Below, piece after piece: positions 55,201 to 64,000 of a DNA stretch of 64,000 nt (positions are counted from its first letter, which is position 1; each line of letters starts with the position of its first letter). The position numbers were made by a program, and so were the translations under genes. The notes below the pieces were generated by a model. That model was not told the origin of the DNA and made no database searches. It saw only the letters and a program-made list of their open reading frames with translations. Origin of the DNA: Diphasiastrum complanatum (taxonomy: Eukaryota; Streptophyta; Lycopodiopsida; Lycopodiales; Lycopodiaceae); contig CM055113.1 of NCBI GenBank assembly GCA_029204225.1, forward strand, positions 1,653,973 through 1,717,972. The letters run 5' to 3'.

Positions 55201-58200
55201 GTAGACAATCCGATTGGGAAAAGTACTTCCCAATGGTTGAGTTCGCAAACAATAGGATGAAGCATTTTGCCACCGAATTTAGTCCTTTTATGCTCTTGTA
55301 CGGCTTTCTGCCTCGTTCCCCTATCTTCGTTGGACTCAAAGGTCTCAAGGTGCAAGCTGCAACTGATTTCTTGCAAGATATGCAAGAAATGCTGCAACTG
55401 GCTAGGGAAAGCATTAGATCGGCTCAGGATCGAGCCCAATTCAATGCTAACCGAAGCCGCTCTCCTCGAAAATTTGAGATCGGTGATTGGGTGTATCTAA
55501 GAATCCCAAAGGATTCTAAGACCCTTCGAAGGGCAAAATGCCCAGAGCGGTCCTTTCAAGATTACTAACAAGATTGGTAGAACTGCGTATCGACTAGAAC
55601 TCCCTATCAAAAGCAAGGTCCATCCTGTATTCCATGTTAGTCGTTTAAAGGAACGACTCGAAGGAAAGGATAACATGATTCCAACAGATGATCTAGTGTT
55701 GTTGGAGGATTTGACTGCTTTTGTATCCCATGTGTCACCAGTGGGACCGTGCTTGATGGGACCCACTATGCTATGCCTATATAGTGGTGGGGCTTCCCTT
55801 TTGCCATTCACTCAGTCTACCCAGGAGTTGGTGGATGGAGAGCACATGCAGTAGCCAGGATTCATTTTTTTTAATTTGATAATTTATTTTTGTCATCTTA
55901 CATTTTCAAACTCCAGAGAAATTAGAATGACTTGCCACTCAAAATATGTGCTTTTTAAATCATAAAATAAAATTGGGCAATCGCATCCAAGCAAGCTAGA
56001 AAACGGGTGCTAGAACTCCAAATAGTAAAAGATCCAGCGACATGGACATTTGGTAGGCGATCCTCCACATAATCTTGGAAATCCACTGCTTTGATACTAA
56101 CTGAAACAATCTAGAACTGAGATACACAAGATAGAAAAAAAAATCTTCCACTTTATTGATCTTTTTACATATAACAATGGTGAAACCATAAGAGAGCTCC
56201 ACTACAAAGTCTACTCCCAACCTTTGTTGCATAGGAATGAACAAGGAAAGCCTCTCCAAAAGGCCCACATATCAAATCCTAAAAGCACCCACCAAACCCT
56301 TCAAAATCTCCAAACCTACATGTGTTCATAGCAAGCTCCTCCTCGTAGCTCAAAACCTATCCTTTCCTTTTAAAGAGAAAATTAATGCTCCTCTCTTCCT
56401 CTCCACATCAAGAGCCATGCACACGTAACTTTTATTAACTAGAGGTTCAATGCTTGACCTGACACCGTTGCTGCAAAGTTAGAAGAATGCTCCGCAAAAA
56501 AGCCTGAGAATCATATCAAAAACTGAACAATCCAAAAAGACAATACAGCATCTAGGTTTTTTTGAAATCTAGCATCTAGGTTTCAATACATTAAATGTAC
56601 CAAAATCTAGATAAAGCACTTTAATTCATAGAGTAAATTGGTCGCATATTTTTTACCCCAAAGCATGTTGTATAAAGGTCTTGAAATTATTAGTTTTGAA
56701 CTTAAAACTAGACTGATTGTTGGATGCCAGACTATATAGCAATGTGCCCTGACCCCCAACTCAAATCGACTGGTTTCAATCGATTGATTCGTCCAATAAG
56801 AGCCAATTTGAATTGGCCACAAGGTTTTTGTAATAGCAAAATGCATTTACTTCCAGATAACATGAAGAAAATTAATTCTTTTGAGGTTTGGAATGTTTTT
56901 GAAAAGGTTTCCTCCGACCTACCATAGACCTGGCGTAAGTTTGAGCCCTACGTTACCACTTTAAAAGCAAGGTTCCTTCAAAATCTACCAGAGCTGCAAA
57001 AGCACACTCCAAAGAAAGGGTGGATATCAAGGGTTCAAAGCCTGTGTCAGAAGCATACCTGCATTCGCTGGATGCTCTCGTGCAAAGAAGCCATGGCAGA
57101 ATCTGCCTGCTGAGCAACTGAAAGTGCTTCAAGAGGCCGACCCCAACCCATTGAACCAGCTCCTGATCCAATGGCAGCACTGGAATTGTATGCTGCATTG
57201 CCTGGTCCTTGCACTGTATTACCAGAAGCAGTAGCAACCCTGTTAGAAGTTTCTTCCACTCTCTTGCCAACCCCTTTCCGAAGCTGCTCCTCCTCCCACC
57301 TTCGCTCTTCGTCTTCTTCTTCTTCGTCCCTGTGCCCTACTGGCCTTAAATCACTCGGCTTCTCCTCTACCGATTGAAAAACGCCGCCAGATTTCTTGCC
57401 ATCATCTCCAAGAAAGGCAAGCCTGCCTTGGATCTCTGCTTCATCTTCACTAGACTCAGCTTCTTCCTTCACTAGCTCATTGTCCTGTTCTTTCCTAAGA
57501 ATCGATTCCCGACCCGTACCCCGATAATCCCCTCCATCTCTAGTACTGAGTGGTATGTAGTCGGGAGCTGCCTGAGCTTGTCTAAGTCTCTCCCTTTTGG
57601 CCTTTGCAGCAGCTATAACTGTGGCATCAGGTATATGAGTTATACCACCACTCTCTGCCCCCGCACCAATGCCGAGCAACCCTAATCTACTCTCCGTGTC
57701 ATCGGCCTCTTTCCGTGAACCATCACGATGCTCTTTTTCCCTTGACACATCAGCCACTGGCACTGCTGGCAAATCATCTGTTTCAGATAAGCGCTCTACC
57801 TTCACTTTGCCGCCATTCAAGGCTCCAGAGGGCTTCACAAGCCCTTTGAGCACTACAACAGGCTCTGTAGGTTTGATCTCCGCCGCAGCCTTCGCACCAC
57901 CGAGGCGGAAAGTGTTGCGCTGAAGCTCAAGCAAACGCTCTTTAGTGTACTCCCCCGCCTGTGGTTGCACATTTGAGGGGGTGGCCACAACCCCTGGATT
58001 TTTCTCCTTCCCTGCTCCCACCTTATGCCCTGAGCCATGGCCAGTTCCAAACCCTAATTTGCTTTTTGACTTATGAAGCACCATTCCATCTGCATCATCT
58101 TCAGTGCCCCCAAAGCTCAATAATGTCGCACTTGCACTTGCTGCTTTTGCAGATCCGAAATCCCTCTGTTTTTCCTTCTTAAACCTTGACGAAGCCCAAT

Positions 58201-58420
58201 TTTTATCAACCCTACCTTCACTATCTTCTTCGTCCTCCACAAAACTCAACAGCTTAGGCCCTCCAGCTTTCCCACTTGCCGCCTTATCCTTGGCCTTTTC
58301 CTTCTTCACTGCCGGCTTGGAAAGCTTCTCTGCTGTCACTTTCACTGCAGATTTCTCACCATCATCGGCTTCGCCATCGCTGCCATCCCCTCGCCGTCGC
58401 CAATTCTTAGTCTTCATCAT
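49240..58420 (-). CDS. ILP1: ILP1-like GCFC (PAXBP1-family) protein, six coding exons
   Basis: Exons with GT-AG borders and matching phase are 58420-57059, 52596-52429, 51665-50983, 50881-50599, 50334-50048 and 49432-49240, giving 991 codons and a TAG. The start is the first of two adjacent ATGs after an in-frame TGA. Landmarks match plant ILP1: N-terminal NWRRRGDG (6-13), PKLLSF (55-60), QAGEYTKERLLELQ (154-167), VVLKGLVKP (about 189-197), KRERLRQAQAAPDYIPL (275-291), RRWEEEQLRKGVGKR (373-387), a coiled-coil-like region in exon 2 (455-510) and the GCFC domain from about 640 to the end (AYRDAYMSLSAPAIFAPYVR, DAVTRTERVVAALSGVW, KNFQLKEAL). Arabidopsis ILP1 is a nuclear protein linked to repression of CYCA2 cyclins and, with NTR1, to spliceosome disassembly. 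The human relative is PAXBP1. Length is somewhat above the Arabidopsis protein, mostly in the acidic/low-complexity N-terminus. Intron 1 is 4,462 bp and full of transposon debris. I see no disabling lesion. Confidence 0.95.
53626..53838 (-). other. Coding-like segment in ILP1 intron 1, unassigned
   Basis: In the same direction as ILP1, a frame reads GERIFERCGDEILDGEIPYA and TLVLAVSHKVGETCASIDNI before a stop. It looks like genuine protein sequence but does not match the ILP1 family between exons 1 and 2, so I take it as a transposon or captured fragment. The parent family is unknown. Confidence 0.35.
54028..54867 (-). pseudogene. LINE ORF1, second copy, in ILP1 intron 1
   Basis: The start ATG at 54867 (MAKNNKAPQSSS) is followed by a frameshift near 54785. 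The long frame then shows a helical region (DSHRELHIVELKQEIIAIQC) and SWADVLKGPGKSDAPVSFIY. The ending YATLTESRLREQKALNVRVR parallels the 7.3-kb copy (ATLTEEKLRDYKALNIRV). Beyond 54300 the KLKDTKVFLDEDLTSV block is also shared. The endonuclease and reverse transcriptase are absent, so it is a truncated copy. It reads in the same direction as ILP1. Confidence 0.8.
54882..55854 (+). pseudogene. Ty3-gypsy integrase and chromodomain-type tail, in ILP1 intron 1
   Basis: Motifs are IVSDRDSKFTGKLWQA (second catalytic Asp), STIHPETDGQTERVN (with the catalytic Glu in the QTERVNQ context), MVEFANNRMKHF, RRSPR-like GDWVYLRIPKD and, after a frame change near 55540, PFKITNKIGRTAYRLELP and KVHPVFHVSRLKERLEGKD, the chromovirus-type integrase tail. 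It ends at TAG 55852-55854. The first 99 bases, covering the SDRD block, are tandemly duplicated (54882-54980 and 54981-55079). It is antisense to ILP1 and starts beside the LINE ORF1 start. Confidence 0.85.
55950..56464 (-). mobile_element. Copia-type LTR and leader fragment, in ILP1 intron 1
   Basis: On the minus strand a candidate LTR runs from TGTCAGGTCAAGC (about 56464) to TTGTTTCA (about 56107). It is followed by TTAGTATCAAAGCAG, a degenerate initiator-Met primer site (TGGTATCAGAGC), and then a gag-like start (DYVEDRLPNVHVAGSFTIW). LTR limits are tentative. Confidence 0.5.
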
Positions 58421-58582
58421 CTTTTCCAACCCTAAAACCACACTTCATTCATCCCTGCGTGACCTAAAACTCCCCTATCCACATGATGCCAACCAATTCC
58501 AGCACCCATTCATCCCCACCTCCTTATAAGCTCAAAAGTTTCACAAACCCTAACAGTAAACTTCCATCATATTGTGTGCAAA

Positions 58583-58699
58583 ATGGATGAATCTGCTGCC
58601 AAGAAAACACGCTATCATCAAAAGAGCAGCAAAGAAGGTTTGAGAAAATGGAGGATCGTCAGCTTGGATGTTAAAAAGCAAGGGCGTGATTTCTCCTCA
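58583..58699 (+). CDS. Candidate first exon of a gene divergent from ILP1
   Basis: An ATG in good context (aaaATGG) opens a basic 39-codon frame (MDESAAKKTRYHQKSSKEGL, then WRIVSLDVKKQGRDF) that ends in phase 0 at TCA/GTATGT, a plausible donor. It starts 163 bases from the ILP1 ATG on the opposite strand, so the two could share a promoter. I could not find a second exon, and it may be chance within ILP1 5' sequence. Confidence 0.3.
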
Positions 58700-58790
58700 G
58701 TATGTCTCCGCGCTTTATTTCTCTCTGTCTCTCCTCCCTTTTGCTCCCTTTTGCTTTTGCTTCTGTATACAGTAGAGTGAGCCTGGAGAC

Positions 58791-58846
58791 GGGGGGGGGG
58801 GGAGGGGGAGGGGACTTAACCCTGCACCGGGGGGGGGGGGGCAGGG
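58791..58846 (+). repeat. G-run cluster upstream of ILP1
   Basis: Four or more G-runs, including two of ten or more, lie within about 56 bases, 370-430 bases upstream of the ILP1 ATG. The plus strand could fold into G-quadruplexes. A role in promoter activity is only a possibility. Confidence 0.7.
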
Positions 58847-58859
58847 ATCCGATTAGCAC

Positions 58860-60453
58860 ACGTGCACACACATTTTAAGAAAATTCGTATTATTTTGATA
58901 TATATGTAAAACTTGTGGCAAGGGTAAAATACTTATGGGATAAAGAAACGTGTCAATCACACAAGCTTGGGCAAAAACTTTGGCCAGGTTTCTATGAGAA
59001 AATTAATTTTACTTGGAAATGGGACACATATGTTGCTAAATGCTTAGGAAGAGAGCCCTTGGCTAGGTGAAGCTGGAAATTTTGGAAACAAATGAGGGCT
59101 AAGTGCCTCAACATAGGGCTTTTATACTTCTAGGGTGCTTGGAGCTCACTCCAAAGGCCAAGAGAGAGCATCAAACTTTGTTTTTTTTTTTTGTGTCAAT
59201 CTTTGGTGGATGGGAAAATGCCATATGTCATGTGTGATGAAAAAATGGCCATAAACATCAAGCTATGGAGCCCTTTGAGCAAAAATTTCCAAGAGCTAAA
59301 AAGCCCATGGGCTTTTTGGCATGATGGTCTTGATCCATTGTGTATTTACAAGGAGGAAGCGTTTTGGGGGACGTATTTTAGGGCATTTTGAGATGAGAAC
59401 GATAGGAATAGCATGCGTACTCACAATCTGCAGTAGTTTCACTAGCTCTTACCAATTGGCACACATGCCCCACTTGCTAATAAGGGACTTTCACTATAGT
59501 TAGCACTTCCAACTAGCTAGCACTTATTGGAAACTTGTTTTTCATTTTATTTTCAAGTTGCTTATTGTAACATGCGGACTATCGATTATCATCTAACAAT
59601 CACATGCAAATTCAAATACACATTGGGTACATGTATACGATCATTCACAAGTGTGAAAAATGAATGACAAAAGGATCATTTGTCAGTATTAAAATTAGAG
59701 ACACAGATCATAATAAGCGTGAATAACATCAACAATAGAACAAAAACTTTAAGAGCATTCCCCTCTCTCCAATGTGCACTCTTCTGTTTATCACTTTGTC
59801 TAACGCTTAGAATGATGGTCCTATTGATGTCCCTCAAAACATACTATACCTCGTTCTTAAATTATCCTCCTTGAGTTGAGTATGACTTTTGATTCCACTT
59901 TTTATGCTCGGTACTTCTTGGTCCTATTGACTATTAAGTACCGTTCGTAGCTATGGATCCCCTTCCTATTCAAAACTCTTTAGTATTGTCTTTTGCTTTC
60001 TTCTCTTATTCATTAGGTATCCCCAGAAAACCCTTCTCTTACTATTAAGGAGTGATCTTAGCCTCGTTCCCCAGTATGGCTCTCAATTTATATGAATCCC
60101 TTTGTTTATGACTCCCTTCAAGATTGACCTTCTACTCACAATTATCCTAGGTGTCGCACTTAGTCATACAATAGCATTGTTCTTTGGAATGATGGGCAGT
60201 ACATTCTTCAGGAATGGTGACTCTTAGCTGAGTTCATTTGTCGTAGGTAATTTAGTCCACTTATAAGTCTAGTTGACAAATCCACCCATGAACCCCACTC
60301 ATTTACCCCTTGAAGATTTGTGTAGTATTGGTTTTTAAACTTACTGATTAGGTGCCGAGTTGTGGTATGTCTCCCATGTTCCAGATGGATCGTTAACTAT
60401 GGTTGCTAAGCTTCCCCTCCCACACTTAATTTATCATGCTACTATGAGTTCAT
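58860..60453. other. Spacer between ILP1 and copia A
   Basis: No gene recognised. On the minus strand, AAGTATAAAAGCCC (59128-59115) resembles an LTR promoter core and may mark an old LTR fragment, but I could not define its ends. Confidence 0.4.
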
Positions 60454-61646
60454 TGTGAAAGATTCAACTAGTTTATTCATATTTGTTACATTTCTATATT
60501 TGGCAAATTGAAGCCAATTTCATATTAGACTTAGAGTTTGACTTTTCAAAGTTATATTAGTCTAAATTGCATTTGAGTAAACACTTTTGGAAAGTGTGGG
60601 AAAGTTAGAAGTCGAGTTTGAGTAGATTCAAATTTAAATGTTGGGTACATTGAATCTAGACCCAAAAATAGTAGGGTTTACATTTTGGAGGGAAAGCCAA
60701 GTTGCCAAATAGGGTTTGGACTTGCTATAAAGGATGTAACTCATGGAGAGACATATCTTCTCTCTTCTCTATCTCATTTCATGCTTATACATGGTTCTCT
60801 TGGGTTCTACTATCCATTGGTGCACTATACTTGTAATTGCCTGCAATTCTATGTGTAGAATGATCTATATTTGCTATTTTTTGATCCATACGTGTGAAAT
60901 ATAGTAGCTTGCTGGTTTTTTATGGACAACAACAGTACTTTATATTTTAATTCATGTTTGATCAAGTTCTATTAGAGTTTGCATTCTATTTTGTGTGTAG
61001 ATGCTGATTTTTCTACATTGGCAAGATTGGTGGAGTAGCTTGCTTTGTAACCAATGATCTTTAGATGATTTGGATCTGAATTGATCCCAAATCTTTCACA
61101 TGATATCATGAAGATATCAAGACTAGAGCATGCTAGAGAGGATTCTACACCAAAATCAAGTTTCTTGCATCGTAGATTGGATCTTTTGTAGATCAAAACC
61201 CTATATAAGTTTATAAACTTGATCAATTCCAATTTTTGAATTCACATACTGGATTTGGTCGATTTTTGGATCATTGGATCAGCCTAAGTGGTGGCCAATA
61301 GATTGCATATCAGATTTTCAACATTTGCATGTAGATTTGGAATAATCATTTTTTTGTGATTTTGTCAAAACCTAATTTTGATTGGATCTCTAGATAGTGA
61401 GGTTTTAGGACTTCATTTGAGTGTGTTTCAATCTTAGGAAGTAGCAAGAGTCATTAGATTGAGGATAGATCATAAGTTGATCAAGATTTCATGATTCTAT
61501 GTGTTAATTTGCTTGGTATAAGTGCTAGAAGAGAATTATTGAGTAGTTTCAAATATTTGTGATTTCTTTTGAAAACATTTGTTGTTGTTCAAAGGAGTGC
61601 TTTGTGCATTGAGACAAGTTGAAAGAGAAGATCGGGCCATTGCTAC

Positions 61647-63826
61647 ATGGCAACATCAAGTGGAGTCATGTTGGAAGCCAATGATAGGCTTACCTCAATG
61701 AACTATTCATTGTGGAAGGTAAGGATGGAATCACTTCTTGAGATGAATGATGTTTTGGATATTGTTGTAGGTTTGGAGGAGAGACCAGCAACACAAAAAG
61801 ATCAAATGAGGTATGATAAGAGGGACAAAAGGGCTCTACACATGATCAAGATGAATGTTACCAATGAGCTTCTTAAGGAGGTTGGTAAGAGTATGTCATC
61901 TAAGGATGTTTGGAATTCATTGAAGAAGCTTTATGAATCCAAGTCTACTTCTAGAGTGTTGACTCTAAGATGGCAAATCTTTTCTTGTTTTCAAAAGAAT
62001 GAATATTTTGAGGATGAAAGCATTGAATGATGAGTTGGCTTGCATTGATCAAAGCATTAAGGAACGAGAGCTTCTTCAAGTTATTCTTAATGGATTGTTG
62101 GATGCTCATGCTATCATTGTTCAAAGTTTAGCTACTCAAAAGACTTTGTAAGAGAGGTAGAAGATCAGCCTTCTCTCACATGTGTATAACTATACGTAGT
62201 AGATCCACGAATATTCAAAAGTTTGGTTTCCCTCCAAAATGATAAAATTCTAACATAGAGTGACTAGGTTCCATGAACCTTATTCAAATTTGAATCTACT
62301 AGTAACTCAAATTTCTAGCTTTCCCTCCAGCTCTAAAATGAGTACTTTCAAATGCATTTAGACTAATATGACTATGAAAAGTAAATGTCTAAGTCTCATA
62401 TGAAATTGGCCTCAATTGCCAAATAAACAAATGTAGCATTTGACTCAATATTGATCAAAGTAGTTGAAATCTCTCACATATTCTTCATTGATCAAGATCT
62501 CTTGCTTATACATTGTTCTCTTGGGTTGTACTATCCATTCGTGCACTCTACTTGTGATATCTTGCAATTTTATGTGTAGAATGATTTGTTATTGTTATTT
62601 TTGGATACACACGTGTGAAATACAGCATAATACTATTGTTGTATGGATAAAAGCTTCTATTTATGTTTTGATTCATGTTTGATCAAGTTCTATTAGAGTT
62701 AGCATTCTATTTTGTGTGTAGATGCTGACTTTTCTACATTGGCAAGATTTTGTAACCAAAGATCTTTAGATGATTTGGATCTAAATTGATCCCAAATATT
62801 TCACCAGTATCAGAGCTTGTGTTTCAGGTTATGAAGGATGCATTCACATCCATCAATGATTGAGTTTCTTGCATACGTAGATTGGATCTTTTGTAGATCT
62901 AAACTCTATTTAGGGTTATAATCTTATTCATTCTGATTTTTGAGTTCACATACTAGATTTGGCCGATTTCTAAGACTTTGCCAAGTTTGATTGATCTTCA
63001 AGAGATCTTGATCAATGAAGAATATAGGCTTCAAGCAAGAAGTGGATCTTCATCAACATCTCAAGAGGAGGCCATGTTCATCAAGGGCAAATTCAAGGGC
63101 AAAAGCAAAAGCAATTGGTCTAAAGGGCAAGATCAAGTGGATTCTTTTTCAAATGGCAAAGAAGAAGGATAGATCAAATCTCAAGTGCCTCTATTGTGGA
63201 ATCAAAGGACAATTTGCAAGTGAGTGCTACAAGAAGAAGAGAGATCAAGGAGACAAGCAAGGTAATCTTACTCTTGATGAGGATGGTTTGGATGTTCAAG
63301 ATGCAAATGATGATGCTTTTGTGATGTCTTCATGTATGTTTTCTAATAATGGAGATCTAGATCCATGGTGGATTGATACTGGAGCAAGTTCACACATGAC
63401 ATTTCACAAAGAGTATTTCACTTCTTTGTTGGCATATGGAGATGACAAGAGGGTGATCTACATGGCCAATGATGGTGAGTGTACAATCAAAGGGATTGGC
63501 ACAATTTCTTTTCTCTCTCTACAAATAGGAATGTTCATTTGGAGGATGTCTTGTCTATTCCATCTATTACCAAGAATTTGCTTAGTGTGAGTCAATTGCT
63601 AAGTAAAGGCCTCAAGGTTGAGTTTGATGGAGATGTTTGCATGATCAAAAGGAAGGATGTCTTGATTGGAAAAGGTAATAGACAAGGGAAGTTGTTCAAA
63701 CTAGATGCTTGTGTTATTGCTAAACAAGTTGGATGTGTTGCAAGAGAGCAAATACCTATTCAAGATGTTTGGCATAAAAGGATGGGACACCTCAACTTCA
63801 AGTCATTGGAGGTAATGGCTAGATAG
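61647..63826 (+). pseudogene. Copia A gag, protease and pre-integrase/integrase start
   Basis: Gag starts at ATG 61647 (NYSLWKVRMESLLEMNDVLD, then KDVWNSLKKLYESKSTSRVL). It is frameshifted near 62030, cut by an 823-bp insertion at 62149 and resumes at LPSLIDLQEILINEEYRLQA (62978). The zinc knuckle CLYCGIKGQFASEC (63185) has Gln where the zinc-binding His should be. The protease motif WWIDTGASSHM is intact. Frame changes near 63165 and 63510 and a TAG after WHKRMGHLNFKSLEVMAR break pol. In the integrase start (beyond 63826) the HHCC finger cysteines are present (CESC), but the first catalytic Asp position reads LVHLYIHG, with Tyr instead of Asp. Confidence 0.85.
62149..62971. mobile_element. 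Nested LTR-plus-leader insertion with inverted LTR half
   Basis: This 823-bp insertion in copia A gag is flanked by the 9-base repeat aagactttg (62140-62148 and 62972-62980). 62478 down to about 62149 is the first half of a copia A-type LTR in reverse (TGTGAGAGATTTCAAC start at 62478). About 62500-62805 is the second half in forward orientation. It is followed by a well-preserved primer site (agtatcagagc) and about 165 bases of leader. It encodes nothing. Confidence 0.75.
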
Positions 63827-64000
63827 AAAGTTGTGATAGGTCTTCCAAGTTCCTTAAGTGTCATCAATCATGTTTGTGAGTCTTGTGATTTTTCTAAGTC
63901 ACATAGACTACCTTATACTAGATCTACAAAGCCTTTTCAACTTGTACATTTGTATATTCATGGAATTACTACAATTAGCAATAGTGGAGCTAAGATGTAT

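Larger units (their letters stand above)
60454..64000 (+). mobile_element. Ty1-copia element (copia A), runs off the window
   Basis: The 5' LTR is 60454-61100 (647 bp) with perfect 10-base inverted ends TGTGAAAGAT and ATCTTTCACA. A degenerate initiator-Met primer site follows (TGATATCATGA, 61101). Gag begins at 61647, and the protease, pre-integrase and integrase start continue to the edge. A TATA-like tataaagg lies about 280 bases into the LTR. Frameshifts and a nested insertion show that it is defective. Confidence 0.85.

Noticed and set aside
57171-58529. Ser-rich plus-strand frames opposite ILP1 exon 1
   Set aside because: They are antisense shadows of the acidic/Ser-rich ILP1 N-terminus, which has family matches and proper splice sites.

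Overview
The window is nuclear DNA of a land plant. One gene reads as the plant GCFC/PAXBP1-family protein ILP1, another as a plant-type RING-CH (MARCH-like) membrane E3 ligase. Both are cut by kilobase introns with GT-AG borders, and much of the rest is decayed Ty1-copia, Ty3-gypsy, LINE and hAT sequence plus long (GA/CT)n tracts. Long introns, AT-rich spacers and several unrelated old retroelements fit a large plant genome such as a fern, lycophyte or gymnosperm. I cannot fix the species. The LINE reverse-transcriptase thumb resembles non-seed-plant LINEs more than typical angiosperm L1, which is only a hint.

Layout. 1.0-6.7 kb (-): a six-exon RING-CH E3 gene, rebuilt here across its splice sites, with a non-autonomous hAT element carrying a duplicated gene-like fragment in intron 1. 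7.3-9.9 kb: a rearranged LINE with ORF1 and half the endonuclease on +, and the rest of the endonuclease plus the end of the reverse transcriptase on -. 10-22 kb: mostly spacer with microsatellites and two unassigned coding-like stretches at 13.6-14.2 kb. 23.1-24.1 kb: a one-directional array of about 36 AGTCAT words. 24.7-29.4 kb (+): a gypsy gag split by a solo LTR, then a polypurine tract and 3' LTR. 29.5-31.6 kb (-) and 33.9-38.5 kb (+): two decayed copia elements, the second with both LTRs and a large internal deletion. 38.6-42.6 kb: AT-rich exon-like segments on both strands that I cannot assign. 42.8-44.1 kb (-): a copia RT/RNase H piece fused to LTR sequence. 44-49 kb: spacer.

49.2-58.4 kb (-): ILP1, six coding exons and 991 codons, with a 4.5-kb first intron holding LINE, gypsy and LTR fragments. 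A short ATG exon candidate lies head-to-head with it at 58.6 kb. 60.5-64.0 kb (+): a copia element that runs off the window. Its gag is split by an LTR-plus-leader copy whose first LTR half is inverted.

The two host genes have unrelated roles: membrane-linked ubiquitination for the RING-CH protein, and spliceosome disassembly/transcription for ILP1. Nothing in the window ties them into one pathway. The window shows none of the gene clustering expected of a bacterial system. The most novel material is the unassigned 38.6-42.6 kb region, the hAT capture and the AGTCAT array.
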